Shown here: positions 1-8,932 of the stretch, piece after piece
Layout of the letters: each line of letters begins with the position of its first letter
How positions within the stretch are numbered: the stretch's first letter is position 1
Source: Balneolaceae bacterium UBA7797
GTDB taxonomy: Bacteria; Bacteroidota; Rhodothermia; Balneolales; Balneolaceae
Assembly (NCBI GenBank): GCA_002480645.1
Contig: DLCN01000006.1
Location: 261,491 to 325,490, forward strand
DNA: 64,000 bases
Direction: 5' to 3'
Notes under the pieces: generated by a model
The model's database searches: none
What the model was told of the DNA's origin: nothing
The model's input: only the letters and a program-made list of their open reading frames with translations
Made by a program: the position numbers and the translations under genes

Positions 1-1713
1 ATATAACATTTCGGGCATCTCGGGCGCAATATCTTCAGCGGTTTTCAGCCATGGCTCAGCATTCTCCAGGTCCTGATGTAAGAGATAGATCGCAGATAAA
101 GAGTTAGCAAAATAGGCATCATCTCTTTTTACACTCAGGATCTTTTCAAGCATAAGTGCATTATAGTTATCAAGATCGCGTCGATTTATACTGTAATTCA
201 CACCTTTCTTCAGCAGTTTATCATTCAATATCTGCCAATTGGCTAACTCATAGTAGTGTTGGGCAACCGAAACTGTATCTCCTACCCGGGAAGTGTAGTT
301 AACGGCATCGGCCAAGGCTAATGTGATCTGCCGGTTGTTACGCCAGGCAGTTACACCTATAGAATCAACGTATGATTCTTTCATTCTCTGCCGGTATTGC
401 CTGTCAAAATTTTCGTACTCCTCACGTTCAGACAATCCTTTTATAAAAGGATATCCACTGGTTAGGCGGACAATTGGTATATCTGAAAATGCTTTTTCAA
501 ACGTACTGATCTCTGGTCTGATATTAAGTTCATTATCTACATAATGACTGCTCACCGGCTCATTTTCAGCGATTTTATAGAAGAATTGTTCTCCAATTAT
601 TTGATTCCCTCTTGCATTGGGATGCAAATGATCGGTAAAGAAACTTTGATCCGGTATACCACTTATTGAACTGTCACCGGCCACTTTCTGAATATCTACT
701 AAGTTCAGATCATAGGTCTCAGATAGCTCTCTGATTATTTCATTCATGATCTCCGGAGCTCTGAATCGGATCTGATCAAGCTCTTTTGATTCCATGAACT
801 TTTCATACGCTTCTTCAATAATTCCTTCATTCATAGCCTTCATGCCGGCCTGATAAGCTGCCATTGATTCTTCATTATCGCTCAATGGTTTCTGGTCTTT
901 CAGTTTTGATGCTAATGTTCCAATATAAACCGGGATATTATTTTCAGAGAAAAGGGAAACGACATCTTTCATATTCTCTCTGAATTGTTCAGCGCCTGCA
1001 TTGTAAAGCTCTCCCCCTCTTTCAATAGAGGATTCAGCCACTACCCGGGCCATCATGGTCCTCTTTTTGGCATCGGGCATTTCTTTCTTCATCATATTCT
1101 CTATCAGCTGAAACAGAGAAAGGTCTTTCAAACGAATGATGGTGCGTTTTAATCCGATATTGGTACCCAGACCAAACTGAGAACTACCTACTCCAAAAGA
1201 ACCGTAAAATTCATTGTGACCCGCATATATAACTACTGCATCCGGTTCGTATTCCAACACTCTTGAACTCAGATCCCAGACTACATAACTGTTCACAGCG
1301 GTCATTCCAAGATTGATCACCTCAACATTGATGTCTTTAGTGTTCATCAATAACATCTCTTCAAGTCGACCGGAAAAGGCATTGTAAAAATTATACGGGA
1401 AACCCTGTGTTGATGAGCCACCGAACACAAAAACCCTGAACGTATTCGGTTCTTTATCCTTTAGAAAGATGTTAGGAGCGATCTGAGGTTGGAAAGCCGG
1501 GAAATAACGAGTGGAAAAAGCCGGATTTGGCGCCAGATACTCCGGGTTATTGGGCAATTCTATGAACAGATCACGAGCTTCTTCATTATATCCGCCTATG
1601 CGTAAACCCAGCTCAACAAGTGCAAGCAAAATGAATGGAAATGCTATTGTAACCACCCAGAAGATCAGGTTTTTTACCGGAGAAGTCTGCGTCTGTTTAG
1701 AATCGTTAGCCAT
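1..1713 (-). CDS. SGNH/GDSL-family hydrolase with C-terminal TPR-like region (partial, runs off left edge)
   Basis: The reverse strand is open from an ATG at 1713 to base 1, giving 571 residues without a stop, so the C-terminus lies outside the window. One hydrophobic segment at about residues 15-37 is a signal anchor, which should place the rest in the periplasm. SGNH blocks are visible: GGSST (about 98-102, nucleophile Ser), NLGM (about 134-137, oxyanion Gly), GHNEF (about 165-169, Asn) and DHLHPN (361-366, Asp and His of the triad). The part after about residue 440 is helical and TPR-like. The family covers esterases and O-acetyl hydrolases acting on lipids or polysaccharides; the substrate is unknown. 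It lies 77 bases downstream of a cellulose-synthase-like glycosyltransferase on the same strand, so a role in modifying an exported glycan is a reasonable inference. Confidence 0.85.
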   Translation of the reverse strand, partial: MANDSKQTQTSPVKNLIFWVVTIAFPFILLALVELGLRIGGYNEEARDLFIELPNNPEYLAPNPAFSTRYFPAFQPQIAPNIFLKDKEPNTFRVFVFGGSSTQGFPYNFYNAFSGRLEEMLLMNTKDINVEVINLGMTAVNSYVVWDLSSRVLEYEPDAVVIYAGHNEFYGSFGVGSSQFGLGTNIGLKRTIIRLKDLSLFQLIENMMKKEMPDAKKRTMMARVVAESSIERGGELYNAGAEQFRENMKDVVSLFSENNIPVYIGTLASKLKDQKPLSDNEESMAAYQAGMKAMNEGIIEEAYEKFMESKELDQIRFRAPEIMNEIIRELSETYDLNLVDIQKVAGDSSISGIPDQSFFTDHLHPNARGNQIIGEQFFYKIAENEPVSSHYVDNELNIRPEISTFEKAFSDIPIVRLTSGYPFIKGLSEREEYENFDRQYRQRMKESYVDSIGVTAWRNNRQITLALADAVNYTSRVGDTVSVAQHYYELANWQILNDKLLKKGVNYSINRRDLDNYNALMLEKILSVKRDDAYFANSLSAIYLLHQDLENAEPWLKTAEDIAPEMPEMLY

Positions 1714-1790
1714 ATCGTAAAGCTGTTTCTTACTGATCAAAAAAATCAGCTGAACTTAGCCATTTTAACTCTTGCTAAAAAAGGGAATTA

Positions 1791-3275
1791 TCAACCTTTT
1801 CTGAAGGAACTCAGAAATACATAGGTGTATCCCACAACCAGAATGATATGAAACGGAAGAAATGCCACTGCCATATATTTGATATCAATGTAGATGCCCC
1901 ATGCGAAATAGATCGCAAATAAACCTTCTAAATAGGTAACTAATGGCACCTCATGCGGTCGGTATACTTTATCTTTCCAGGTATCATTCTTACTGGTGAT
2001 GTTGTATTTAGAGGTCCGTTTAAAAAAGGCCTTATTACTTACAAATCCATCCACCATAGAAATGAACTGGAATAATGAGATACCGATCAGCATACTGATG
2101 AAATGAAAGAAGAACTTCAGCATTTCTTTGAGTGCGGCTTTTCTGGAATCTGAGTAATGTTTGCGAATTACGATCCAGGCAAACCAGGGGGCCAGCAACA
2201 CATTAGTGAGAGCTATGGAAAATATACTAAGGAATACATCATACTCCCGGGTTTCCATCATCAATAGTGTAAGAGGAATACTTAACACGGCAATGATAAG
2301 AATGCTCGGGATGGCAAGGATGTTATAAAGATCGAACCAGATATGAAGCTTCTCGAAAAATGGCAGCTTTTTAGCTCTGATCTTCCCGGTAAGTTTTCTG
2401 ATAACCTGTGCTTTCCCCTTCGTCCAGCGATATTGCTGGGCTTTAAAATCCAGCATGGTTACCGGAATTTCGGCCGGAGCTTCAATGGTGGTATCGTAGA
2501 TAATTTTCCAATCCTTCAACTGAGCTCTGAAGCAAAGATCAAGGTCTTCAGACAACGTATCGGCTGACCAACCTCCTGCATCTTCTATGCATGATTTTCT
2601 CCAAACACCACCGGAACCATTAAACCTGAGAAAGAACTGTTTCAACGACCGGGCCTGCTGTTCAATCACAAAAAACATGTCCAGGAAGATTGACTGTGAT
2701 CGGGTTAAAAAGGAATATTCTCTGTTCAGGTGTCCCCATCTGCCCTGAACGATACCAATTTTTTCATCCTGGAAATAAGGAATGGTTTTCAGTAAAAAAT
2801 CGGGATGCGGGCGGAAGTCGGCATCAAAAATTGCCAGAAATTCCCCTTTGGCCATTGGTGTTGCATCTCTAAGTGCGCCGGCCTTAAATCCCTGTCGGTT
2901 CTCACGGTGCACCATTTTAACATCCACCCCTTTTTGTTGCCAATATTCAACTCGTTCCCGAACAATTTCCACGGTCTCATCTGTTGAGTCATCCACTACC
3001 TGTACCTCCAGTTTATCGGCAGGATATTCTAGCTGAGCACATGCATCAATTACTTGTTTGGCTACATAAAATTCGTTGTACATTGGGAGCTGTACCGTAA
3101 CCGTTGGTAACTCTTCCCATGTATAATCCGGTCGTTTTGGATGATACCTGTCGGGTTTATTCGGGGTGAGGAAATAATACAGAAGATTAAACTGCCCGAG
3201 AGTGTATAAGGTGATCAGGAAAGCCGCTACTGAATACAGCCCAATTATAAGTTCAGGTATTGGCGTATTTAACAT
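1791..3275 (-). CDS. Family 2 glycosyltransferase, cellulose-synthase-like processive membrane enzyme
   Basis: A 494-residue polytopic enzyme. Residues 8-35 form an N-terminal membrane segment. The cytosolic GT-A domain carries DDS (95-97), DAD (151-153), SED with the catalytic Asp (242-244) and QQYRW (280-284). This D,D,D,QxxRW set is the hallmark of processive GT2 enzymes such as cellulose synthase and CslA-type mannan synthases. About four or five membrane segments follow (roughly 317-345, 348-372, 388-415, 450-490). There is no PilZ domain after the membrane region, so c-di-GMP control of the BcsA type is not expected. It probably polymerises a beta-linked sugar at the inner membrane; the sugar cannot be read from sequence. 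An SGNH hydrolase follows on the same strand and an outer-membrane barrel precedes it. Confidence 0.9.
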   Translation of the reverse strand: MLNTPIPELIIGLYSVAAFLITLYTLGQFNLLYYFLTPNKPDRYHPKRPDYTWEELPTVTVQLPMYNEFYVAKQVIDACAQLEYPADKLEVQVVDDSTDETVEIVRERVEYWQQKGVDVKMVHRENRQGFKAGALRDATPMAKGEFLAIFDADFRPHPDFLLKTIPYFQDEKIGIVQGRWGHLNREYSFLTRSQSIFLDMFFVIEQQARSLKQFFLRFNGSGGVWRKSCIEDAGGWSADTLSEDLDLCFRAQLKDWKIIYDTTIEAPAEIPVTMLDFKAQQYRWTKGKAQVIRKLTGKIRAKKLPFFEKLHIWFDLYNILAIPSILIIAVLSIPLTLLMMETREYDVFLSIFSIALTNVLLAPWFAWIVIRKHYSDSRKAALKEMLKFFFHFISMLIGISLFQFISMVDGFVSNKAFFKRTSKYNITSKNDTWKDKVYRPHEVPLVTYLEGLFAIYFAWGIYIDIKYMAVAFLPFHIILVVGYTYVFLSSFRKG

Positions 3276-3345
3276 CTAATTAAGTTGAATTCCTATTACA
3301 GAAAACAACCTCGCTTTATTTTTATGATTCCAGATTTCATAGTTC

Positions 3346-4497
3346 TCAAAACGAGTATCCTGTACCCAAATAGATACCAATCCCGTCGTCTGAAAATCCT
3401 ATGTCGTACTTTAAAATATAATCGGGTGTGAAGATAGACATAACTCCACCGAAACCCAACGTAAGTTTATGTTCATTAAAGATCGAATCCCAGTTCTCGT
3501 TAGTGAAAACCCTGCCACCGTCGGCAAATAAATTCACACCTAATTCAATATTTTTAAACGGAATCTTAAGCAGCCAGGATCTCAATTCTACACTGTATGA
3601 CAATGAGTTATCACTACTAAATCTCCGGTACATATATCCTCTGAGCGTGGATCCATCCCCAAGATAGGGCATAAACCAATAAGGGGTATCACCCACAGTA
3701 CTTCTTAGCCGTACAATTCCTGCAAGAGTTAAGGATGGATCATCTTTAAAAATGGGTAAGTAGCCGAGCATGGTGGTATAAAACTCGGCGGTTGTATGGG
3801 TACTTATTAGCGGGGGTGCGATCTTTGTTCCGGCATTTACATAATACCCCTGCTGAGCCCGAAACTCGTTATTCCTTCTCTCCAATACCCACCCAAGCTC
3901 CAGAAAGGTAAGAAATGCTCCATCGGCACCTGTAAGATCCTGCTCGTATAAGTACCTGTTTTCTGGAGTTCCCCATGGTTTTTCGTATACAAATCTCAAT
4001 CCTGTTAACAGATCCATTCGTTCAATACCTTCTCCTAAAGAGATCGGGAAACGCGTACTCCCACCAACATTCACTTTAAATGCTTTAAAATTATAATAGG
4101 ATGTAGAATCAAACCGAGGGCGATCGACCGGGTTCTTTTCAGTGTCTCCCAAATGATAATCCGAAAAACTTTGATTGGTATTAAGGTCATAGCCAACCCG
4201 AATGTCTGTTCCAAAATTCTTCACCTGATCGCGATACACTGAGAAGTTAAAAACGCCAATGGTCTGATAACTGAAAGCAAATCGAGTGTAGGAACGAAAG
4301 GGTACCATATCTCTGTAATCGTACCTCTTTACTTCGGCACCAAGATACACTCCATTGTCAGAATTGAACGATAATGCCGGTAAAAAGCCATATTTAATAC
4401 CGGTTCGCAGCGAATCCTGCGCATACAGCGAAGAACCACCGCACATACTGATACCAATAATAATTAAGACAAACAGTTTAGAGTAAAGATCTTTCAA
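3346..4497 (-). CDS. Omp85/D15-type outer membrane beta-barrel protein
   Basis: A 383-residue exported protein. A signal peptide (residues 1 to about 27, ending LYAQ) is followed by alternating beta-strand sequence ending in a C-terminal Phe, the usual BAM signal. At 285-291 LRGYMYR resembles the VRGF/Y loop-6 motif of Omp85 barrels, and a later stretch of the form LGVNLFADGGRVF is typical of their last strands. No POTRA domain precedes the barrel, so this is a barrel-only member of the surface antigen D15 group rather than BamA or TamA. It lies 6 bases upstream of nothing but its partner: the TPR protein at 4504-5316 precedes it in the same transcript. Its function is not established; an export or anchoring role for the neighbouring glycan genes is a guess. 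Confidence 0.8.
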   Translation of the reverse strand: MKDLYSKLFVLIIIGISMCGGSSLYAQDSLRTGIKYGFLPALSFNSDNGVYLGAEVKRYDYRDMVPFRSYTRFAFSYQTIGVFNFSVYRDQVKNFGTDIRVGYDLNTNQSFSDYHLGDTEKNPVDRPRFDSTSYYNFKAFKVNVGGSTRFPISLGEGIERMDLLTGLRFVYEKPWGTPENRYLYEQDLTGADGAFLTFLELGWVLERRNNEFRAQQGYYVNAGTKIAPPLISTHTTAEFYTTMLGYLPIFKDDPSLTLAGIVRLRSTVGDTPYWFMPYLGDGSTLRGYMYRRFSSDNSLSYSVELRSWLLKIPFKNIELGVNLFADGGRVFTNENWDSIFNEHKLTLGFGGVMSIFTPDYILKYDIGFSDDGIGIYLGTGYSF

Positions 4498-4503
4498 ACC
4501 TGA

Positions 4504-5316
4504 TCAGGAATATTTTTTGATTAATTTTCGAGCTTCTTCTTTGAAGTATTCATCATTTTTCTGGGCATAAGGCAAGGTTTGCAGATACTCAAATTCTTTA
4601 ATGGCTTTGTCTTTTTTACCCGCTTCCAGATAAGCTTTTCCGAGCCAGTATCGATGAACCGGAAAGTCATCAAGATCCACAGACATCTTAAAATAATCTA
4701 TGGCTTTGTTGATGTCCCCATCTGGTTTATTTCCAAAAAGCAGCCCTGCCATAAATTTCGTAAACCAGCTCAGCTTAGAGACCTCATAATGCCACCTGCC
4801 TAAAATGTGGATAGCCCGATCATTTTCGGGACCGTAATGCAATGCCTTCTCAGCGTAAATGCGAACGCTGTCCGCAAGGTGTGATTGTTTCCTCAATCCT
4901 GAAACTGATACGATGGCTGCGTATGAAGTAGAGATCATTTCGTAACCGATATCATAGGTCGAATCTGCCTGAATGGATTTTCTTGCCCACTCAAGACCTT
5001 TTTCAAAATAGTAGGATTTGTCTCTGGAATCCCCTCTTTGTTCCCGGTTATATGTGTTATCCCCGAGTTCAAGATATTTGAGTGATACTTCTGTATAGAG
5101 TAAATATCCCTGATCACATTTTTTTGAGGATTCGATCAGCTGATCTATCTCTTCGAAGTATTTCTGTGTTTCCTTTAAAACAAGGGATTTGCTGTACTCC
5201 TCATTTAAACAGTCATTAGGATACTTATCTGTTCGAATTGAATCCTGAGCGGCAACCCGAGCAGCCACAAACACCCATACTATCAATAAAGCAAATCTTA
5301 ACAATCGCATCATCAC
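4504..5316 (-). CDS. Periplasmic TPR protein, RMD1-like
   Basis: A 270-residue protein with a clear Sec signal peptide (1 to about 24, ending RVAAQ). The mature part is all-helical, with TPR-like units around residues 40-130 and 150-260. The segment ILGRWHYEVSKLSW (about 170-185), followed by a short loop and further TPR units, matches the layout of proteins related to regulator of microtubule dynamics 1, which are common as uncharacterised periplasmic proteins in Bacteroidota. No catalytic motif is visible. The stop lies 6 bases from the barrel gene, so the two are probably co-transcribed and may act together. The neighbouring GtrB-like gene starts the same strand run. Confidence 0.7.
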   Translation of the reverse strand: MMMRLLRFALLIVWVFVAARVAAQDSIRTDKYPNDCLNEEYSKSLVLKETQKYFEEIDQLIESSKKCDQGYLLYTEVSLKYLELGDNTYNREQRGDSRDKSYYFEKGLEWARKSIQADSTYDIGYEMISTSYAAIVSVSGLRKQSHLADSVRIYAEKALHYGPENDRAIHILGRWHYEVSKLSWFTKFMAGLLFGNKPDGDINKAIDYFKMSVDLDDFPVHRYWLGKAYLEAGKKDKAIKEFEYLQTLPYAQKNDEYFKEEARKLIKKYS

Positions 5317-5347
5317 CTTAAATTATTCTCCATTAATAGTCGAAACG

Positions 5348-6298
5348 TTAAACCGTTTCACTTATTCCCGGCTTTTGATGTTCTACATGATTTTTATTGA
5401 TGAGCTCTCCGAGCAGTCCGGTAGAGAAAAACTGAACCCCTAATACCATTAACAGAACACCCAGAAAAAGTAACGGCCGTTGACCGATACCCTGATTAAA
5501 CAGAATTTTAATGGCCGCCAGATAAATATTAATGGCTCCGCCGATCCCAAGAAAAAGCACTCCGATACTTCCAAAGAAATGCATAGGCTTTTGTAGATAC
5601 TTTTGTACAAACAAGATGGTTACCAGATCCAAAAAGCCATTTATAAAGCGGGAAAGTCCGAATTTTGTGTGTCCGTACTTTCTGGGGTGATGGGTAACCA
5701 CTTTTTCTGTGATCTTACTAAATCCTTCTCTTTTTGCCAGCATGGGTACATAGCGATGAAGCTCACCATATAAATAAATGCTTTTTACTACATCCGCTTT
5801 ATATGCTTTTAGCCCACAGTTAAAATCATGGAGTTTAATCCCTGCAGCTACCCGGGTTACAAAATTAAAGAATTTAGACGGAATGGTCTTCGAGATCGGG
5901 TCATACCGTTCTTTCTTCCATCCACTTACCAGGTCATACCCATCTTTCAGCATTTGTACCATTTCCGGCACTTCTTTAGGATCGTCTTGCAGATCAGCAT
6001 CCATGGTTACCACATAAGTTCCCGATGCTTTTTCGAAACCGGCCTGCAGCGCTGTGCTTTTTCCATGATTATTGCGAAAACTAATGCCATGCACATTCTT
6101 GTTCTGTGCGCTCAGTTCTTTGATCACATCCCAGGATTTATCACTGGAACCATCATTTACAAAAATGATCTCAAAAGTATATTGATCGGCCAAAGCCGCT
6201 TTTATAGCCTCCTGAAGTTCTCTCAGCGACTCCTCTTCATTATATAAAGGAATTACAATACTGATGTCCGGCAGGTTCGAATCTTTGTTATCTTCCAA
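5348..6298 (-). CDS. GtrB/DPM1-type family 2 glycosyltransferase (polyprenyl-phosphate sugar transferase)
   Basis: A 316-residue protein with an N-terminal GT-A domain (10-225) and two C-terminal membrane segments (about 232-258 and 272-298). Key motifs are NDGSSD (48-53) and DADLQDD (100-106). This layout is that of dolichyl/undecaprenyl-phosphate glucosyl or mannosyl transferases (GtrB, ArnC, DPM1 type), which load a sugar onto undecaprenyl phosphate so that a second, periplasmic transferase can use it. The donor sugar cannot be told from sequence. It is the first gene of the minus-strand envelope block and is divergent from the small MerR gene across 77 bases. Confidence 0.88.
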   Translation of the reverse strand: MEDNKDSNLPDISIVIPLYNEEESLRELQEAIKAALADQYTFEIIFVNDGSSDKSWDVIKELSAQNKNVHGISFRNNHGKSTALQAGFEKASGTYVVTMDADLQDDPKEVPEMVQMLKDGYDLVSGWKKERYDPISKTIPSKFFNFVTRVAAGIKLHDFNCGLKAYKADVVKSIYLYGELHRYVPMLAKREGFSKITEKVVTHHPRKYGHTKFGLSRFINGFLDLVTILFVQKYLQKPMHFFGSIGVLFLGIGGAINIYLAAIKILFNQGIGQRPLLFLGVLLMVLGVQFFSTGLLGELINKNHVEHQKPGISETV

Positions 6299-6375
6299 AA
6301 TGTATTCTTTTAAAAAAGATTAGAAATGATTTTCTTATCAAATTAAACTCCGCAAAAATACACTTTCTCCTTGCT

Positions 6376-6696
6376 ATGAAAAAATTGTATTACTCGATGG
6401 GTGAGGTTAGCAAGCTCACCGGGCTCGCTCCACATGTTCTCCGGAACTGGGAAAAGACCTATGCTCAGTTAAATCCTAAGAAAAACAGCGCTGGCAACCG
6501 TGCCTATCGCGATGAGGAAGTAAATCTCATCTTCCAGATCAAAGAGCTGATCGAAGAGAAGAAATTTACGAGCGAAGGAGTAAAGAAGGTTCTGAATGGA
6601 GAACAAGTAGTTACAGAAAGTGAATTATCCACGGATCTGCGCAAAGACCTCACTGAAATGAGAGTGTTTCTTAACACTCTGCTTGAACGGCTCTGA
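6376..6696 (+). CDS. Small MerR-family transcriptional regulator
   Basis: A 106-residue protein made almost wholly of a MerR winged helix-turn-helix: YYSMGEVSKLTG (5-16, first helix-turn-helix) and the wing motif NRAYRDEEV (41-49), then a short dimerisation helix (about 85-106). No metal-binding Cys pattern or ligand domain follows, so the inducer is unknown. It belongs to the short MerR-like regulators widespread in Bacteroidota. It starts 77 bases from the divergent glycosyltransferase and ends one base from the convergent small gene at 6698. Confidence 0.88.
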   Translation: MKKLYYSMGEVSKLTGLAPHVLRNWEKTYAQLNPKKNSAGNRAYRDEEVNLIFQIKELIEEKKFTSEGVKKVLNGEQVVTESELSTDLRKDLTEMRVFLNTLLERL

Positions 6697-6697
6697 G

Positions 6698-7009
6698 TTA
6701 GTTTTTTACTATCTCGACCTCTCCGCTCTCTAAAATTTGAAGTTCGATCGTATGGATGTGCGGAACCATACTCCGGCCACACCCACAGCTTACCACTTCA
6801 TCGAACTGAAATGTACAGGTTAGCAGCAGCCTATCCTCTTTTTGATCCACTCCATGTACTTTCAGGTGCTCATTCATAGGCCATCCGCCCTGATCAGCCA
6901 ACTGTTCTGCAAGATTCTCAACAATGCGTTTACCTAAAGCTTGCTCAACAATAGATCTGTCCAATCCGGCTTCCCTGATCTTTGAGTATGTTGCCGTACT
7001 CAGTTTCAT
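6698..7009 (-). CDS. Small Cys/His-rich protein coupled to ctaA
   Basis: I do not recognise this 103-residue protein. It has no signal peptide or membrane segment. Potential metal ligands cluster: H48, H52, C65, C75, C77, H84 and H86, with the C-terminal stretch SCGCGRSMVPHIH (74-86) being most striking. The ATG lies one base after the ctaA stop (TAG-G-ATG), which is typical of translational coupling. A role tied to heme A synthesis or cytochrome oxidase maturation, perhaps binding copper, zinc or iron, is inference from position and residues only. Its stop is one base from the convergent MerR stop. Confidence 0.65.
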   Translation of the reverse strand: MKLSTATYSKIREAGLDRSIVEQALGKRIVENLAEQLADQGGWPMNEHLKVHGVDQKEDRLLLTCTFQFDEVVSCGCGRSMVPHIHTIELQILESGEVEIVKN

Positions 7010-7010
7010 C

Positions 7011-7940
7011 CTATCCTTCTGTCTGAGTACGCATTTTAAGAATGAGTAACATTAAAAACTGCATGCTTACCATTACTGCAATTCCTACCAGATGGATGAT
7101 CTGCAGTACTTTGGGCATTCCAAATTGTAACCCGGCTCCGATCAATATCTGTATTATGATCAGCCCTACATTTGCATAACCGATCTTTTTGATGAGTCCG
7201 GTTAATTTCTCTTTCCACACATAATAGCCCAGATATATACCCGAAACGAGTACCATCCAGGAGAAACTACGATGAATCTTGAAAATTTCTCCCGCTCTCT
7301 CAAGCCAGGTACTTCGGTCAGGGACCATAGCTGCTTCTTTGATCAGATCTATCTCTTCGCGTACTTGTGTTCCTAATACTAATTGGATCATAGTAAATAC
7401 CAGAAGTACTAACCCAACTCGGAATATGGTCTTCTTATGTGAAGCATCCAACGAAATGTGCACAAATTCCCGGGTAGCCCGAAATGTGGCATATAACAGA
7501 ACATTCATGATCACCAGAGCAAGGATCATATGTAGTGTGATCATATAATGACTCAGCCCACTCTTAACTACCTGTCCGCCCAACCATGCCTGGAACAATA
7601 CGAGCAGGAAAGCGGCCAACGAGCTATAAAAGATACTGGGTTTGGTTCTTCTGTATCTGAATGAGAGAAGAAATGTTGCTGTTATTAAAAAACCAATGAT
7701 CACACCAATCAGTCGGTTTATATATTCTGTCCAGGTTTTTACCACATTAAATTGAGAAGCATCGAATGCAGCTGGCAGATCGGCCAGCGATGTTGGTGGT
7801 ATCCATGTGCCAAAGCATTTAGGCCAGTCGGGGCATCCTAAACCGGCTCCTGTAGCCCGAACTAATCCTCCAACGAAAATAAGGAACAAAGTGGCTAAAA
7901 CTGTGGTTATGGCTGTCTTTTGGAAGGCGTTTAACTTCAT
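7011..7940 (-). CDS. ctaA: Heme A synthase (CtaA/COX15)
   Basis: A 309-residue polytopic membrane protein with about eight membrane segments, which oxidises heme O to heme A for aa3-type cytochrome oxidase. The N-terminal signature RATGAGLGCPDWPKC (28-42) is diagnostic; C36 and C42 match the Cys pair of the first external loop in the B. subtilis type. Further His candidates sit in LSHYMITLHM, KIHRSF and IIHLVG. Where many family members have EYxHR in the second membrane region, this protein has EYINR, so one expected His is Asn. It is divergent from ctaB over an 89-base region, so both steps of heme A production are probably switched together. Confidence 0.95.
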   Translation of the reverse strand: MKLNAFQKTAITTVLATLFLIFVGGLVRATGAGLGCPDWPKCFGTWIPPTSLADLPAAFDASQFNVVKTWTEYINRLIGVIIGFLITATFLLSFRYRRTKPSIFYSSLAAFLLVLFQAWLGGQVVKSGLSHYMITLHMILALVIMNVLLYATFRATREFVHISLDASHKKTIFRVGLVLLVFTMIQLVLGTQVREEIDLIKEAAMVPDRSTWLERAGEIFKIHRSFSWMVLVSGIYLGYYVWKEKLTGLIKKIGYANVGLIIIQILIGAGLQFGMPKVLQIIHLVGIAVMVSMQFLMLLILKMRTQTEG

Positions 7941-8029
7941 TGTGAATTTTTTATGAATCCGTCAATAATTAATCCCTAAAATCTTTAACTTTCGGGCCGC
8001 CTAAATTACGGTTCTATTCAAATAATTAC

Positions 8030-8932
8030 ATGAATTCAGCTCAAGATAATATTATTTCAAATCGTTCCTTATCGGCAGTGATCAAAGATTACTACCAACT
8101 GACCAAGCCGGGAATCACATTTGCGGTTCTCATAAGCATGCTGGTGGGATTTGTATTAGGTAGTGCGGGAACGATCAATTTTGTATTAATGATCCATGTG
8201 ATCGTTGGAACATATCTCATCTCTGCGGGAACTGGAGCTCATAACCAATTTATTGAGCGCCGTTTAGATGGATTAATGAACCGTACGAAAGAACGACCGT
8301 TACCGAGTCAGCGCATCTCCGCCCGGAATGGAAGTATATTTTCGCTCACTCTGATCTTTACAGGTTTAACCTATCTTGCTTTACTGGTTAACCCGGTAGC
8401 TGCGTTGGTGTCCTTTGCCACAACGTTTATTTATCTGGCTGCTTATACACCTATGAAGCGAATTTCAGCTACGAACATCATCATTGGAGCTATACCGGGA
8501 GCCCTGCCTCCTGTTGGTGGTTGGGCAGCTGCAACCGGCAATATTCTGGATCCGGGCATGTGGTTATTGTTCGGTATCGTTTTCTTCTGGCAAGTTCCGC
8601 ACGTAATGGCGATCGCCTGGATGTGCAAAAATGATTATGAAGGCGCCGGATTTAAAATGCTCCCAAAGAATGACAGCAAAGGAATAAAGACTGCTTTCTA
8701 TGCACTGTTAAGTACTGTGTTACTCTTTCCTGTTACTATTTTGCTTTACACCATGAATTTCTCAGGTTTATTTTTCCTAATTACAGGATTAGTGCTTGCT
8801 GTATTTTTTCTGGTTTATGGAATTCGCTTTGCAAAAGACCGCACCCCTCAGAATGCAAGAAAACTAATGTTCGCATCCATTGCATATCTACCCCTCATTT
8901 GGGTGGCTGTATTTGTGGATATGCTCTTTTGA
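8030..8932 (+). CDS. ctaB: Protoheme IX farnesyltransferase (heme O synthase)
   Basis: A 300-residue UbiA-superfamily prenyltransferase with eight or nine membrane segments. The first Asp-rich region, NQFIERRLDGLMNRTKERPL (76-95), is the CyoE/COX10 signature for binding farnesyl diphosphate through Mg2+. The second lies around residues 130-150 (AYTPMKR). It makes heme O, the substrate of the divergently encoded heme A synthase. Its stop TGA (8930-8932) abuts the stop of the convergent RDD gene, the two forming TGATCA with no spacer, so there is no room for a separate terminator. Confidence 0.95.
   Translation: MNSAQDNIISNRSLSAVIKDYYQLTKPGITFAVLISMLVGFVLGSAGTINFVLMIHVIVGTYLISAGTGAHNQFIERRLDGLMNRTKERPLPSQRISARNGSIFSLTLIFTGLTYLALLVNPVAALVSFATTFIYLAAYTPMKRISATNIIIGAIPGALPPVGGWAAATGNILDPGMWLLFGIVFFWQVPHVMAIAWMCKNDYEGAGFKMLPKNDSKGIKTAFYALLSTVLLFPVTILLYTMNFSGLFFLITGLVLAVFFLVYGIRFAKDRTPQNARKLMFASIAYLPLIWVAVFVDMLF

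Noticed and set aside
5828..6247. 139-codon open frame antisense to the GtrB-like gene
   Set aside because: It is a frame shadow of a gene with clear family motifs; its own product has no recognisable features.
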